A DNA stretch of 64,000 nt from Desulforhabdus sp. TSK (GTDB lineage: Bacteria; Desulfobacterota; Syntrophobacteria; Syntrophobacterales; Syntrophobacteraceae), in contig NZ_BQXM01000002.1 of NCBI RefSeq assembly GCF_022836495.1, positions 1-64,000 of the forward strand, in the 5' to 3' direction. Under the pieces are notes generated by a model. The model did not search any database, was not told the DNA's origin, and saw nothing but the letters and a program-made list of their open reading frames with translations. Made by a program: the position numbers and the translations under genes. This document shows, piece by piece, positions 44,437 through 52,501 of this stretch (its first letter is position 1; each line of letters opens with the position of its first letter).

Positions 44437-45991
44437 TTAAATAACTACGTTATTTGGCAAAGTTCGCGTGATGGCGTAACCAAGTGCTCGGTATGCCTTA
44501 AACTGATCCTCATCAAAATACTGGTCGACAGTGGACTCGTGGGGGAACTCTCTTTTTGTCTTGTCGTCTTTCTTAGCGTATGCATTGATGGTCTCCGCCT
44601 GATCCCTCAGCAAGCTGTCATGCTTCGAGAGCTTGATGTATAAAATCTTACCATAGGGCTTGCCGTTTTCCGTTGTTACCCCCTCCATGATTGGCTTGTC
44701 GGAAGTGAATGCGTCAATGGGTACATTGATTTCGATGCCGAGGTCGCGATCCTTCTCCATTTCTTGCTTTAGATTGTTATACGAATCAAATTTATACAAA
44801 CCAGATGATTTGTCGGGGGGATCATACCCCGCATCGACTATCAGGATCGTCCGGCATTTGCGGCGAAGGAGGGCGTAAGCGCCAAGATTGTCGGAATACC
44901 CTCCATCACTCAGCCAGACTACGTCCTGCCGCTTCGCCGGACATGGCACCGCGTAATCGTTCTCCAGATTCAAGAGTTGCAGCAACCGGCTTTTCCATCC
45001 TTCTTCAATGTTACCAGCGCTGAGGATTGCGCCCGACATGGCCGAAGCGACGTTAAAGTTTCGGATTGTGGCATAAGGCGACCCTAATAAATCATCAAGC
45101 ATTTCTTCCTCTCCAGGCTTGTGCTTCAATTTGAACCACTTCCAAAACCCGCCAATTTTCCATGGATCTCCATGATCCCTGCCGAATCTCTCGGTTTTGT
45201 TCCATGTGAGATAGCCGCACGAATCCGACCCGAAGCCTATTGAGCCAAGTTCGAAAATTCGCTGCCGCATGGGGACACGAGCGTCGCGGGAGGGCGGGAC
45301 GACCGTGGTATTGATGACGAAGCTTGGGAGTCCAATCCCGCGTGCAAAATCGCTTAATCTTGGAAACGTCACGGGTGTCAGGTCGTGGCATGTCAGGTCG
45401 AGGATTATTCTGGCCTGTATTTCATCAGAAGATGGCTTACTGGCGGAAGCCTGATTGTCTGCACTGGGGGGGGGGTAGCTGATAGGCTTTTTGTATACCT
45501 TTGCAATATAGGTTGCGAGATATATTCCCTTTGTTGAGCAGAGCCGCATTATTAGTGGGTATTATACGTAGCACATTGTTCCATACTGCATCGATAGGCA
45601 AAAGTAAGAGCACTTTTGCGAAAAGTTCCGACCAATGCTGGACTCCAAGAAGTTTTGCATTCTCTTCAAGATATCGCTGAAAAGGCCCTCCAAAATCGAG
45701 CATCTCCCCCTGAAACGTCTCGAGGCCATCCTTGGAGACTTTGTGATAGTAAGGCTGCAACAGGAGCCATGACAAGGCATATGAGCCCCCCGATACGGCA
45801 GAGATCACATCGACATTGCGCAGAAGCTCACGTTCGTGCAAAGCACGGAGCACGCCCATCGCGAACGCCGCGGATCGATGTCCACCGCCGGAAAGGCAAA
45901 CACCAAACTGCGGTGGGGAGGAAGTGTCTTGCTTGTTAAACTTCCGTTCGAGCTCATAGAGGGGCTCAGGTGATTTCATCATGTCGCTCAT
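44437..45991 (-). CDS. Soluble patatin-like phospholipase, frame broken at a C10 tract
   Basis: Read as one gene it encodes about 517 residues: GVCLSGGGHRSAAF (residues ~31-44), the nucleophile motif SAVSGGSYALS (~65-75) and WLSDGGYSDNLG (~360). The first frame (45991 to 45437) ends just after a run of ten C; the second (from inside the run to 44437) continues the protein. With nine C the parts join as QLPPPSADNQASAS without loss. The cause may be a sequencing error, a true mutation or slipped-strand switching. There is no membrane segment. GGAGG precedes ATG 45991. It is the second patatin in a row, but only distantly similar to the large one. Confidence 0.8.
45466..45475 (-). repeat. Homopolymer tract of ten C (coding strand)
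   Basis: Ten consecutive G on the plus strand lie inside the patatin reading frame, exactly at the frame break. One base fewer restores a continuous protein. Confidence 0.85.
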
Positions 45992-46549
45992 ATGTCGTTA
46001 CCTCCTATGCCACCTGTCGGCCATTCCTGGAAATGTGCGGGTCATGCAAGCTCGTGCTCAGTCCCTCACTAGGGAGAGTTACACAAGCGCCTTCCCCTCA
46101 CGTAAAATGACGGTAACGTGAAACTCGATTTTTTCTGAACCACATAGCGCACGAACAGAAAAATTGATTCCTCCGGCCCTCATTGGCCGGGGAGTCCAGT
46201 CAATGAACCACATAAAACAACTATTTAGTCCATCTTCGCTGTTGGATAAATTTTGGGGCGAATTTTAATCTGCTCCTGTAAATGGAACAAAATGCCCTTG
46301 CGTTTGTGTGCTCTGTTGATTCGATGCATTGAGCCTAAAGATAGCTTGCAACATATCTAAAGTATAAAAGCAACTTGACCATTTTTCAACGTTTAATTCT
46401 CTGAGTATAAGTTTTTTGTTCTTCAGCAGTTCCGTCTTTGGATGATATGCTATGAATAGTCACATCAACACATCCTGCGGAGTATTGGGAGTAATATTGG
46501 GGCGTCCAAAAAGGGGCAAAATCGCCCGAATTTCTTGCCCGGTTCTTGG
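45992..46549. other. Gene-free region, first part
   Basis: No gene was recognised between the second patatin start and the hairpin-rich repeats. The sequence is AT-rich from about 46200 to 46480, with short open frames that lack ribosome sites. Confidence 0.4.
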
Positions 46550-46617
46550 CCCTCCTGATCCCGGAGGGATCACAGCCATTAGCCGGTGGTTGAGCCAGCA
46601 AAGGCGATACCACCGGT
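46550..46617 (-). repeat. Structured repeat element, copy A (inverted)
   Basis: On the minus strand this contains a CCGGTGGTATCGCC.../...CCACCGG stem, GGCTAATGGCTGTGA, and the hairpin GATCCC-TCC-GGGATC (46557-46571). It is followed by CAGGAGGG. Upstream on the same strand are two more small hairpins of the same shape (46638-46652 and 46671-46685). It is not protein-coding. Confidence 0.7.
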
Positions 46618-46716
46618 AGGCTGGTAGCATGATCATGCACCCTGAAGGGGTGCCAGCAAGGGCATTCTGCGACCCCTCCAGGGTCGTTTCCTTCTTTTTC
46701 ATTCTTATTCATTCTT

Positions 46717-46784
46717 AACCGGGGGTATCGGCCTTAAGGCCTCACCCCCCGCTAATAGCTGTGAGCCCTCCGGGCTCTGGAGGG
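46717..46784 (+). repeat. Structured repeat element, copy B
   Basis: The plus strand repeats the plan of copy A: CCGGGGGTATCGGCC...CACCCCCCG, GCTAATAGCTGTGA, and the hairpin GAGCCC-TCC-GGGCTC (46763-46777) followed by TGGAGGG. Substitutions relative to copy A occur on both sides of the stems, so pairing is kept. Confidence 0.7.
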
Positions 46785-46981
46785 TGAAAAAACCGGCAAC
46801 AATCGAGATTCAATTTGGACGCCCTAGAGTAATATCGACAGGGTCAAGGAATGGGACGATGAGCGAAGATTTTCTGCAAATCGGCGGGGAGTCTTTTTTG
46901 GTACAAAAAGCTAAACTTAAGTAGTTCAATATATTTTATAATATTCTTAGATCTTTATACCAGCGAAAACCGGAACCATAC

Positions 46982-47061
46982 GGGACGCCCTTAATTTATT
47001 AACTTATGTCAGGACCAGCCCGTCTTTCCGATATGTCAAATTAACGAATTAAGGGCGTCCC
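46982..47061. repeat. Inverted repeat with ggacgc-type ends (MITE-like)
   Basis: The left arm at 46982-47002 begins GGGACGCCCTTAATTTATTAA; the right arm at 47041-47061 is its complement with two mismatches. A 38-bp non-coding spacer lies between. The same end occurs at 40149-40165. Confidence 0.75.
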
Positions 47062-47073
47062 CTGATATTTCAA

Positions 47074-47110
47074 ACAAAAACGAAGGGGCTACGATTTCTC
47101 GTAACCCCTT
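47074..47110 (-). terminator. Intrinsic terminator of tRNA-Arg(CCT)
   Basis: On the minus strand AAGGGGTTACGA and TCGTAGCCCCTT (one mismatch) form a stem followed by CGTTTTTG, just after the tRNA 3' end. Confidence 0.75.
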
Positions 47111-47118
47111 GTAATTTG

Positions 47119-47195
47119 TGGTGCCCCCGACAGGACTCGAACCTGTGGCACCAAGATTAGGAATCTTGTGCTCTATCCGCCTGAGCTACGGGGGC
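47119..47195 (-). tRNA. tRNA-Arg (anticodon CCT)
   Basis: A complete cloverleaf with acceptor GCCCCCG/CGGGGGC, D arm AGCTCAGGCGGATAGAGC, anticodon stem CAAGA/TCTTG with loop TTCCTAA (anticodon CCT, reads AGG), T arm ACAGG-TTCGAGT-CCTGT and encoded CCA. It closes the accessory block 38.8-47.1 kb; many genomic islands end at such tRNA genes. Confidence 0.95.
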
Positions 47196-47348
47196 TTTTC
47201 AGCAGGACCAGCCTGTCAATAGCATAGGGCGCGTCAGGCTGTCAATAAAACTCCATCGGGTGACCTTTGGGGATGCCGATAGAATATTTCTATTAAAAGC
47301 AATAGATTATAATTTTTTGTCGTCTCGCCTCCCCAGCCTTCACACACC

Positions 47349-48011
47349 CTAAAAGAAGTAATTGGAGCGGCGTTTTTTTCCCTGGCGGCCAGTGATCCAT
47401 CCGATGAACCATCCGGCGAGGAGGACCATTCCTCCTGCTGCAAACCATTTGATGCGCTGGGAAAGCTTTAGGCTGTCGTTCTCCTGCTTGAGGGTCTGAA
47501 ATTCCTCCTGGGCACTTTCCAGGTTCGATTTGGCGGAATCGTACTGCTCCTTCAGCTTCAAATAGTCTGTCGAGCCGGTCTTGAGCGAATCGTAGGCATG
47601 CTCCACCTTGCTCAGTTTCGTTGCCACGTCATTCTGCTTTTGTGCCAGCTCGGTTTTTTCCCGTTCCAGGGAGGCAACTCTCTCCTTCAAGAGAGTATTT
47701 TCCTCTTCAAGCTCCTTCGTCAGTTGTGCCTCAGGGGGGCGGGCTCCCAGTGCGGCTGTGGGGACCCAGCCGTTCAGGGGAGTGCCCGATGCCTGCGTGT
47801 AACGCACAAGCGTCCATTCTTCGCCCTTCAGGATTTCCACGCCGGCACCCGACGGAATGTTCACGAGGATCTTCTTCTGCTTCCCGGGGGCTGCCCGCAA
47901 GGGCACATCCTGGGGATCGGTGATGTAAGCTTTTGCGGCCCAGCTTGCCTGACATGTCAGAACCATGGTAAATAGGGCGGCGAGTATAAAAGAAATGAGG
48001 GTCTTTTGCAT
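47349..48011 (-). CDS. TIGR04211-type SH3 domain protein, membrane-anchored
   Basis: About 220 residues. A signal peptide (LISFILAALFTMVLTCQASWA) is followed by a bacterial SH3 domain (AYITDPQDVPLRAAPGKQKKIL...WTLVRYTQASGTPLNGWVP), a long coiled coil (residues ~95-180) and a C-terminal membrane helix with a basic tail (GGMVLLAGWFIGWITGRQGKKRR). This is the SH3/coiled-coil/TM layout of the YgiM-like family. It probably spans the periplasm from an inner-membrane anchor. The start ATG 48011 is set by the signal peptide; the upstream frame is unsupported. Confidence 0.85.
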   Translation of the reverse strand: MQKTLISFILAALFTMVLTCQASWAAKAYITDPQDVPLRAAPGKQKKILVNIPSGAGVEILKGEEWTLVRYTQASGTPLNGWVPTAALGARPPEAQLTKELEEENTLLKERVASLEREKTELAQKQNDVATKLSKVEHAYDSLKTGSTDYLKLKEQYDSAKSNLESAQEEFQTLKQENDSLKLSQRIKWFAAGGMVLLAGWFIGWITGRQGKKRRSNYFF

Positions 48012-48190
48012 AAAGAACAGTCCCGTCGGTTCATGGGTTATCGTTAGAAATCTCGAAGGGTCGCTCCTTTTGAAACGACCCGCATTATAGATGGAGATGG
48101 AAAGGCGGGCAAGGCAAAAAGCGGACGCACGCCTGCTCGCCATTTGTTGAACATTGGCCCCGATGTGCTTGCCGGGGAAAGGGTCATGGG

Positions 48191-48321
48191 GGGTACCGCC
48201 AATGTTGTTGACTCAACGTCACCCCGGTGAAAGCCGGGGTCCAGACTGTCTTCATCTTCCTGGATCCCGGCTTTCTCCGGAATAACGGAAGTGGGTTAAG
48301 TCAACGCTATTGGGTGGCACC
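48191..48321. repeat. Nested imperfect palindrome
   Basis: Outer arms 48191-48217 and 48295-48321 (TTGACTCAAC with GTTAAGTCAA, and CCGCCAAT-type with ATTGGGTGG) enclose an inner inverted repeat (48219-48245 with 48260-48287, CCCCGGTGAAAGCCGGGG-like). The inner part is of the common AAAGCCGG intergenic repeat type. It is not coding. Confidence 0.6.
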
Positions 48322-48394
48322 ACTCACCCGTCATGACACCTTTATCTTTCAGGTAAGTTGAAGCAGGAAGGGGCTCCCAGAAGAAAGAGACGTC

Positions 48395-49195
48395 TTGGAA
48401 GCACTCATCGATACACATGCACACCTGGATTTTCCGGAGTTTTCAGACCTGGAGGCGGTCCTTTCCCGTGCCGCCCAAAAAGGGGTCGCTGAAATCATCA
48501 CCATAGGAATAGACCTTCCTTCCAGCGCCAAAGCCGTGGAGCTGGCTCAAAGCCGTCCCGAGCTCTACGCCACGGTGGGTATCCATCCCCACGATGCCTT
48601 CGATCTCGATCCGCGTTCCCTGGATCGCCTGCGGGATCTGGCTCGTCGAGACCGGGTCCTGGCTGTGGGAGAAATCGGGCTCGACTACTATCGCGATCGT
48701 CAACCGCGACCGCTCCAGAGGGAATGCCTCCACCGCCAATTGGAACTGGCCTGTGAAGTCGGTCTCCCTGTCGTTTTTCATATCCGCGACGCCTATGACG
48801 ATTTCATGTCCATCATCAAGACTTACGTGGGATCGCTCCAGGGTGTGGTTCTCCACTGCTTTTCCGGCGACTGGGCGATTGCACGGCGATGCCTGGATCT
48901 GGGGTTCTATCTGTCGGTTCCCGGCACCGTCACCTTTCCCAAAGCGACCAAGCTGCAGGAAGTCGTGCGCCGGGCTCCCCTCGATCGCCTGCTCCTGGAA
49001 ACGGACGCTCCTTATTTGACTCCCGTGCCCTTCCGCGGAAAGCCCAATGAGCCGTCCTACGTGTTTCACACCGCTGAAAAGGTGGCCGAACTGCGGGGCG
49101 CTTCCCTGACAGAGGTCGCCCGGCAGACCACCCGCAATGCGCATGGAGTGTTTCGGATGGAAGAGACCCAATCCTCGCGATGGGTGTCCGCATGA
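48395..49195 (+). CDS. tatD: TatD family metal-dependent hydrolase (DNase)
   Basis: A 266-residue TIM-barrel metalloenzyme. Metal ligands and signatures are visible: LIDTHAHLDFPEF, YATVGIHPHDA, AVGEIGLDYY, VVFHIRDAYDD, VLHCFSGDW and LLETDAPYLTPVPFRGK. The family has 3'-5' exonuclease and endonuclease activity. The start is TTG at 48395 with a weak GAAAGAGA site; no ATG gives the family N terminus. The stop overlaps the maf start (ATGA), and yggS follows, so these form one operon. Confidence 0.93.
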   Translation: MEALIDTHAHLDFPEFSDLEAVLSRAAQKGVAEIITIGIDLPSSAKAVELAQSRPELYATVGIHPHDAFDLDPRSLDRLRDLARRDRVLAVGEIGLDYYRDRQPRPLQRECLHRQLELACEVGLPVVFHIRDAYDDFMSIIKTYVGSLQGVVLHCFSGDWAIARRCLDLGFYLSVPGTVTFPKATKLQEVVRRAPLDRLLLETDAPYLTPVPFRGKPNEPSYVFHTAEKVAELRGASLTEVARQTTRNAHGVFRMEETQSSRWVSA

Positions 49196-49824
49196 GCCCC
49201 TCAGAAACCGGGGGAAAAGCCCTCTTTCGCAACCTGCACCCCCTGGTTTTGGCTTCGTCCTCGCCCCGCCGAAGGGAAATGCTCACCGCCATGGGGCTTT
49301 CCTTCGAGGTCGTTCCCAGCGAAATCGACGAAACGGGCGGGGAAGGGGAAGCTCCCCGAACCCTGGTGGAGGGGTGGGCGAAAGAAAAGGCGCAGGTTGT
49401 CTCCCGACAGTTTCCGGACCGCTGGGTCCTGGCTGCCGATACGATCGTCGTGCTGGGAGGGACGATTTTCGGAAAGCCGCAAAACGTTGATGACGCAGTC
49501 GGCATGCTGCGGCAACTGTCGGGCCGGAGGCATGAAGTCATCAGCGGCGTTTGTCTCGTGCATGGGCTGAGGCATTTCGTCCACGTCCGCTCCATCCGGA
49601 CGCTCGTGCATTTCAAGCCCCTGGATGCCGCCGAAATCGCTGCCTACGTCGCCACCGGGGAGCCCATGGACAAAGCCGGGGCCTACGGCATCCAGGGAAT
49701 GGGGGCCTTTCTCGTGCGGTCCATCGAGGGGTCCTACACCAACGTGGTGGGGCTTCCCCTGTGCGAAACCCTGGAGGATCTCACGGCAAACGGAGTCATC
49801 GCGCCGGCTGCTTCTGCCACGTGA
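49192..49824 (+). CDS. maf: Maf family nucleotide pyrophosphatase
   Basis: About 210 residues of the Maf/ITPase fold. Features are LVLASSSPRRREML, the conserved SEIDET, LAADTIVVLGGTIFGKP, and the end DKAGAYGIQGMGAFLV with SYTNVVGLPL. It hydrolyses non-canonical nucleoside triphosphates (dTTP/UTP or modified). ATG 49192 overlaps the tatD stop by 4 nt and was chosen over ATG 49180, which lies inside tatD. The next gene, yggS, starts 17 bp after the stop. Confidence 0.93.
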   Translation: MSPSETGGKALFRNLHPLVLASSSPRRREMLTAMGLSFEVVPSEIDETGGEGEAPRTLVEGWAKEKAQVVSRQFPDRWVLAADTIVVLGGTIFGKPQNVDDAVGMLRQLSGRRHEVISGVCLVHGLRHFVHVRSIRTLVHFKPLDAAEIAAYVATGEPMDKAGAYGIQGMGAFLVRSIEGSYTNVVGLPLCETLEDLTANGVIAPAASAT

Positions 49825-49841
49825 AAAAGGAATGAAGGACT

Positions 49842-50546
49842 ATGAGCACCATTGCTGAAAATCTTGCCGACATACGGTCCCGCATGGAGGCCGCCTGCCT
49901 GCGGTCCGGCCGCGATCCCGGGGGAGTGCGCCTGGTGGGGGTGACCAAGACCGTTCCCGTGGACCGTGTCCGGGAAGGGGTTGAGGCCGGGATCACGATT
50001 CTCGGCGAAAATTATATCCAGGAAGCCGCCGGGAAGATCGAAGCCTTTTCAGGCATGCAGATCAGCTGGCATTTCATCGGTCATCTGCAGTCCAACAAGG
50101 CCAGAGTGGCTGCGGATTGCTGCGACTGGGTGGAGACGGTGGATCGGGATAGCCTGGCCAAGGAGCTGAACCGGCAGGTGCTCAAACGGGGGAGAACGAT
50201 ACCGGTTCTCATCCAGGTGAATGTCGGGGATGAGGTCAGCAAAAGCGGGGTTTCTCCTGAAGGACTGCTGCAGCTCTTCCGGGCGGTTGCCCAGTACGAA
50301 GGGCTTGAGGTGCGGGGCCTCATGACCCTGCCTCCCTATTTGGAAAATCCTGAAGACGTTCGCCCCTATTTTCAGATGCTGCGGAGGCTCCTGGGAGAAT
50401 TGCGGCAGGAGGCTCCGCACCCCGAATTGTTGACGGAGCTTTCCATGGGCATGAGCCATGACTTTGAAGTCGCCATCGAGGAGGGAGCGACGCTGATTCG
50501 CGTCGGCACGGCCCTGTTTGGGAGCAGGGCTGCTTTCCCCGCATGA
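49842..50546 (+). CDS. yggS: YggS family pyridoxal-phosphate homeostasis protein
   Basis: A 234-residue PLP-binding barrel. It shows VRLVGVTKTVP with the PLP lysine, GENYIQEA, WHFIGHLQSNKAR, VLIQVNVGDEVSKSGV, GLMTLPP and ELSMGMSHDFEVAIEEGATLIRVGTALFG. The protein balances vitamin B6 and amino-acid pools without known catalysis. The ATG at 49842 has AAGGA upstream. It is the last gene of the tatD-maf-yggS operon and convergent with the 23S rRNA methyltransferase gene. Confidence 0.95.
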   Translation: MSTIAENLADIRSRMEAACLRSGRDPGGVRLVGVTKTVPVDRVREGVEAGITILGENYIQEAAGKIEAFSGMQISWHFIGHLQSNKARVAADCCDWVETVDRDSLAKELNRQVLKRGRTIPVLIQVNVGDEVSKSGVSPEGLLQLFRAVAQYEGLEVRGLMTLPPYLENPEDVRPYFQMLRRLLGELRQEAPHPELLTELSMGMSHDFEVAIEEGATLIRVGTALFGSRAAFPA

Positions 50547-50591
50547 GGCGCTGCCGCGACTGGGTCAGGTTGTGCAAAACCCCGGCAGCAG

Positions 50592-51404
50592 CTACTTTCC
50601 CTTCATGAGGCGCTGCCGCTGGACTTCCGCCAGTGCCACGGCGCCGGCGGTGGCGGCATTGAGGGACTGAATGGCCCCCAGGGCTGGAATTTGCACCAGA
50701 AAGTCACAGTGCTTGCGCACGAGGGAACGCAGCCCTTTCTGCTCGTTTCCCACCACCAGGCCGAGAGGCAGAGTCAGGTCCGCTTCATAAATGGATTGGG
50801 TCCCTCCCACATCCAGCCCGACGATCCAGAGTCCGGATGCTTTCATGGCGTCCAATGCCCGCGCCAGGTTGGTGGCTTGTACAATGGGCAGGTAGGATGT
50901 GGCCCCAGCAGCGACCTTGACAACCGCCGCCGTGACCCTGGCTGAGCGATCGGCGGGCAGCACGATGCCCTTTGCACCGAGGAAACAGGCGCTTCTGAGG
51001 AGAGCCCCCAGGTTTTGGGGATCCTGAATGCAATCGAGGACGATGAGGGGCTCCCGTTCCCGGGGCGGCGCTTCGAGCATCGATTCCAGGGAGGCGTAAG
51101 GGTATTCGCCCGCCAGGACGGCTATCCCCTGGTGGTGCTCGTGCCCGACCTGCCCCGAAAGGAATTCCCGGCTGACCTGCCTCCAGGGAATGTTCTTACC
51201 GGCGGCCCATTCCATGAGCTCCCGGCCCCTCTGATCCGACCGGGCCAGGACCATCTCCCGGATCATCATGCGATCCGCCCGGAGGGCTTCCCGCACCGGA
51301 TTGATTCCCGAGATCCACAATTCTTGAGGTGCGCGCGACCGACTTTCCTGCCGGTGTCCTCCACCGCCTGATGTCTTGTGCTTTTCCTTCCCTGGAGAGG
51401 GCAT
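50592..51404 (-). CDS. rlmB: SpoU-type RNA 2'-O-methyltransferase (RlmB-like)
   Basis: About 270 residues. A small L30e-like N-terminal domain (WISGINPVREALRA...HEHHQGIAVLA) is followed by the SPOUT domain: VLDCIQDPQNLGALLRSACFLGAKG, VVGNEQKGL and IPALGAIQSLNAATAGAVAL, the three SpoU motifs that form the knotted SAM site. The family methylates rRNA or tRNA ribose. The basic Gly/Ser-rich front end before WISGINP is non-conserved. The start ATG 51404 is weakly supported; the frame stays open upstream without family similarity. Confidence 0.9.
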   Translation of the reverse strand: MPSPGKEKHKTSGGGGHRQESRSRAPQELWISGINPVREALRADRMMIREMVLARSDQRGRELMEWAAGKNIPWRQVSREFLSGQVGHEHHQGIAVLAGEYPYASLESMLEAPPREREPLIVLDCIQDPQNLGALLRSACFLGAKGIVLPADRSARVTAAVVKVAAGATSYLPIVQATNLARALDAMKASGLWIVGLDVGGTQSIYEADLTLPLGLVVGNEQKGLRSLVRKHCDFLVQIPALGAIQSLNAATAGAVALAEVQRQRLMKGK

Positions 51405-51454
51405 GGTGCTGGAATCCCTTTTGTGATGGAGCGTGAGGCGGGCAATTGTTTGAG

Positions 51455-52075
51455 TCAATGGGCGATGAGGTAGGGTCTCACTCTCTCCAGCTGAAGCCTC
51501 CTCAGGCAGCGGCAGGAACGGAAGATAGCCTGCAGGTCCGCGGCGGCCTCCTGGACGACGTCGTTCACGACAATGTAATCGTACCAGTGAGCCTCCTGGA
51601 TTTCCCTCCTGGCGGCGGCCAGCCGTGTGGCCATTTGCTCCCGCGATTCGGTGCCCCGGCCTCGGAGCCTCTCTTCCAATGCTTCCAGGGAGGGAGGCAG
51701 GATGAAGATGGTGTGGGCCTGAGGATGGGCACAGCGCACCTGGCGGGCCCCCTGAACATCGATGTCCAGGAGCACGTCCTCTCCGTCGATGAGCCATTCC
51801 TCGATCTGCTCCCCGTCCGTCCCGTAGTACTTCCCGTGCACGTGGGCCCATTCCAGGAAGCGACCGGCCTGTATCCCGCTTTCGAACTCTTCCCGGCTCA
51901 GGAAGTGATAGTCCCTGCCGGGGATTTCACCCTGCCGAGGCAGGCGGGTCGTGCAGGAGACGGAAAAACGCAGGGAAGCCCCCTCCGACAGGATGGAGCG
52001 GATGATGGTGGTCTTGCCGACCCCCGATGGAGCGGAAATGACGAAGAGCTGACCCCTTTGATCTTGTGGAGGCAT
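51455..52075 (-). CDS. gmk: Guanylate kinase
   Basis: A 206-residue nucleoside-monophosphate kinase. It has the P-loop ISAPSGVGKTTI, the GMP-binding SCTTRLPRQGEIPGRDYHFLSREEFE, WAHVHGKYYGT, and the Walker-B-like VLLDIDVQGARQV. It phosphorylates GMP to GDP with ATP. The start ATG 52075 has GGAGGC immediately upstream; the remainder of the open frame upstream belongs to another gene region. It is in the conserved yicC-remA-gmk order, 4 bp from remA. Confidence 0.95.
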   Translation of the reverse strand: MPPQDQRGQLFVISAPSGVGKTTIIRSILSEGASLRFSVSCTTRLPRQGEIPGRDYHFLSREEFESGIQAGRFLEWAHVHGKYYGTDGEQIEEWLIDGEDVLLDIDVQGARQVRCAHPQAHTIFILPPSLEALEERLRGRGTESREQMATRLAAARREIQEAHWYDYIVVNDVVQEAAADLQAIFRSCRCLRRLQLERVRPYLIAH

Positions 52076-52079
52076 GGTC

Positions 52080-52364
52080 CTATTCTTTTTCCGCTTTGAG
52101 AGTGTTGGCGTCTTTCGGGCTGGTATCCGTGAGGAGCCGTTGAGCGATGGTTTCGGCCTGAACGCCCGAGAGAATGACGTGGTCGCTGTCCGTGATGATG
52201 ATGGATCGCGTCCGGCGCCCCATGGTGGCATCCACCAGCTTATTGGCCAGCTTGGCGTCTTCTTTGAGCCGCTTCATGGGGGCCGATGCCGGCGACACGA
52301 TGGCGACGACACGATTGGCGAGCACGGTGTTTCCGAAACCGATGTTCAGCAATTTTACTTCCAT
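52080..52364 (-). CDS. remA: RemA-like DUF370 protein
   Basis: A 94-residue protein that begins [32 protein letters not shown] and continues with [28 protein letters not shown], the full DUF370 signature. In Bacillus subtilis RemA is a DNA-binding activator of matrix genes. In this phylum the gene sits between yicC and gmk, and its role has not been worked out. The ATG at 52364 follows a GAGGG-type site. The unusual variable tail ([13 protein letters not shown]) is acidic-basic mixed. Confidence 0.92.
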   Translation of the reverse strand: MEVKLLNIGFGNTVLANRVVAIVSPASAPMKRLKEDAKLANKLVDATMGRRTRSIIITDSDHVILSGVQAETIAQRLLTDTSPKDANTLKAEKE

Positions 52365-52501
52365 AAAACCCTCACTTTGGCTTGTGTTGCATCGTCTGAA
52401 CCTTTCCTGCGGGTGCCGGTTGTTGTTTCCTTCCGGCAGGTGCTGACCGTCCGTTGGAAAGGTCGTGGCGTCACCGTCGAGACGGGCCGCCCGGGTTGGC
52501 G

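Noticed and set aside
46386-46712. 108-codon minus-strand frame
   Set aside because: Overlaps the structured repeats; the peptide is translated repeat sequence.
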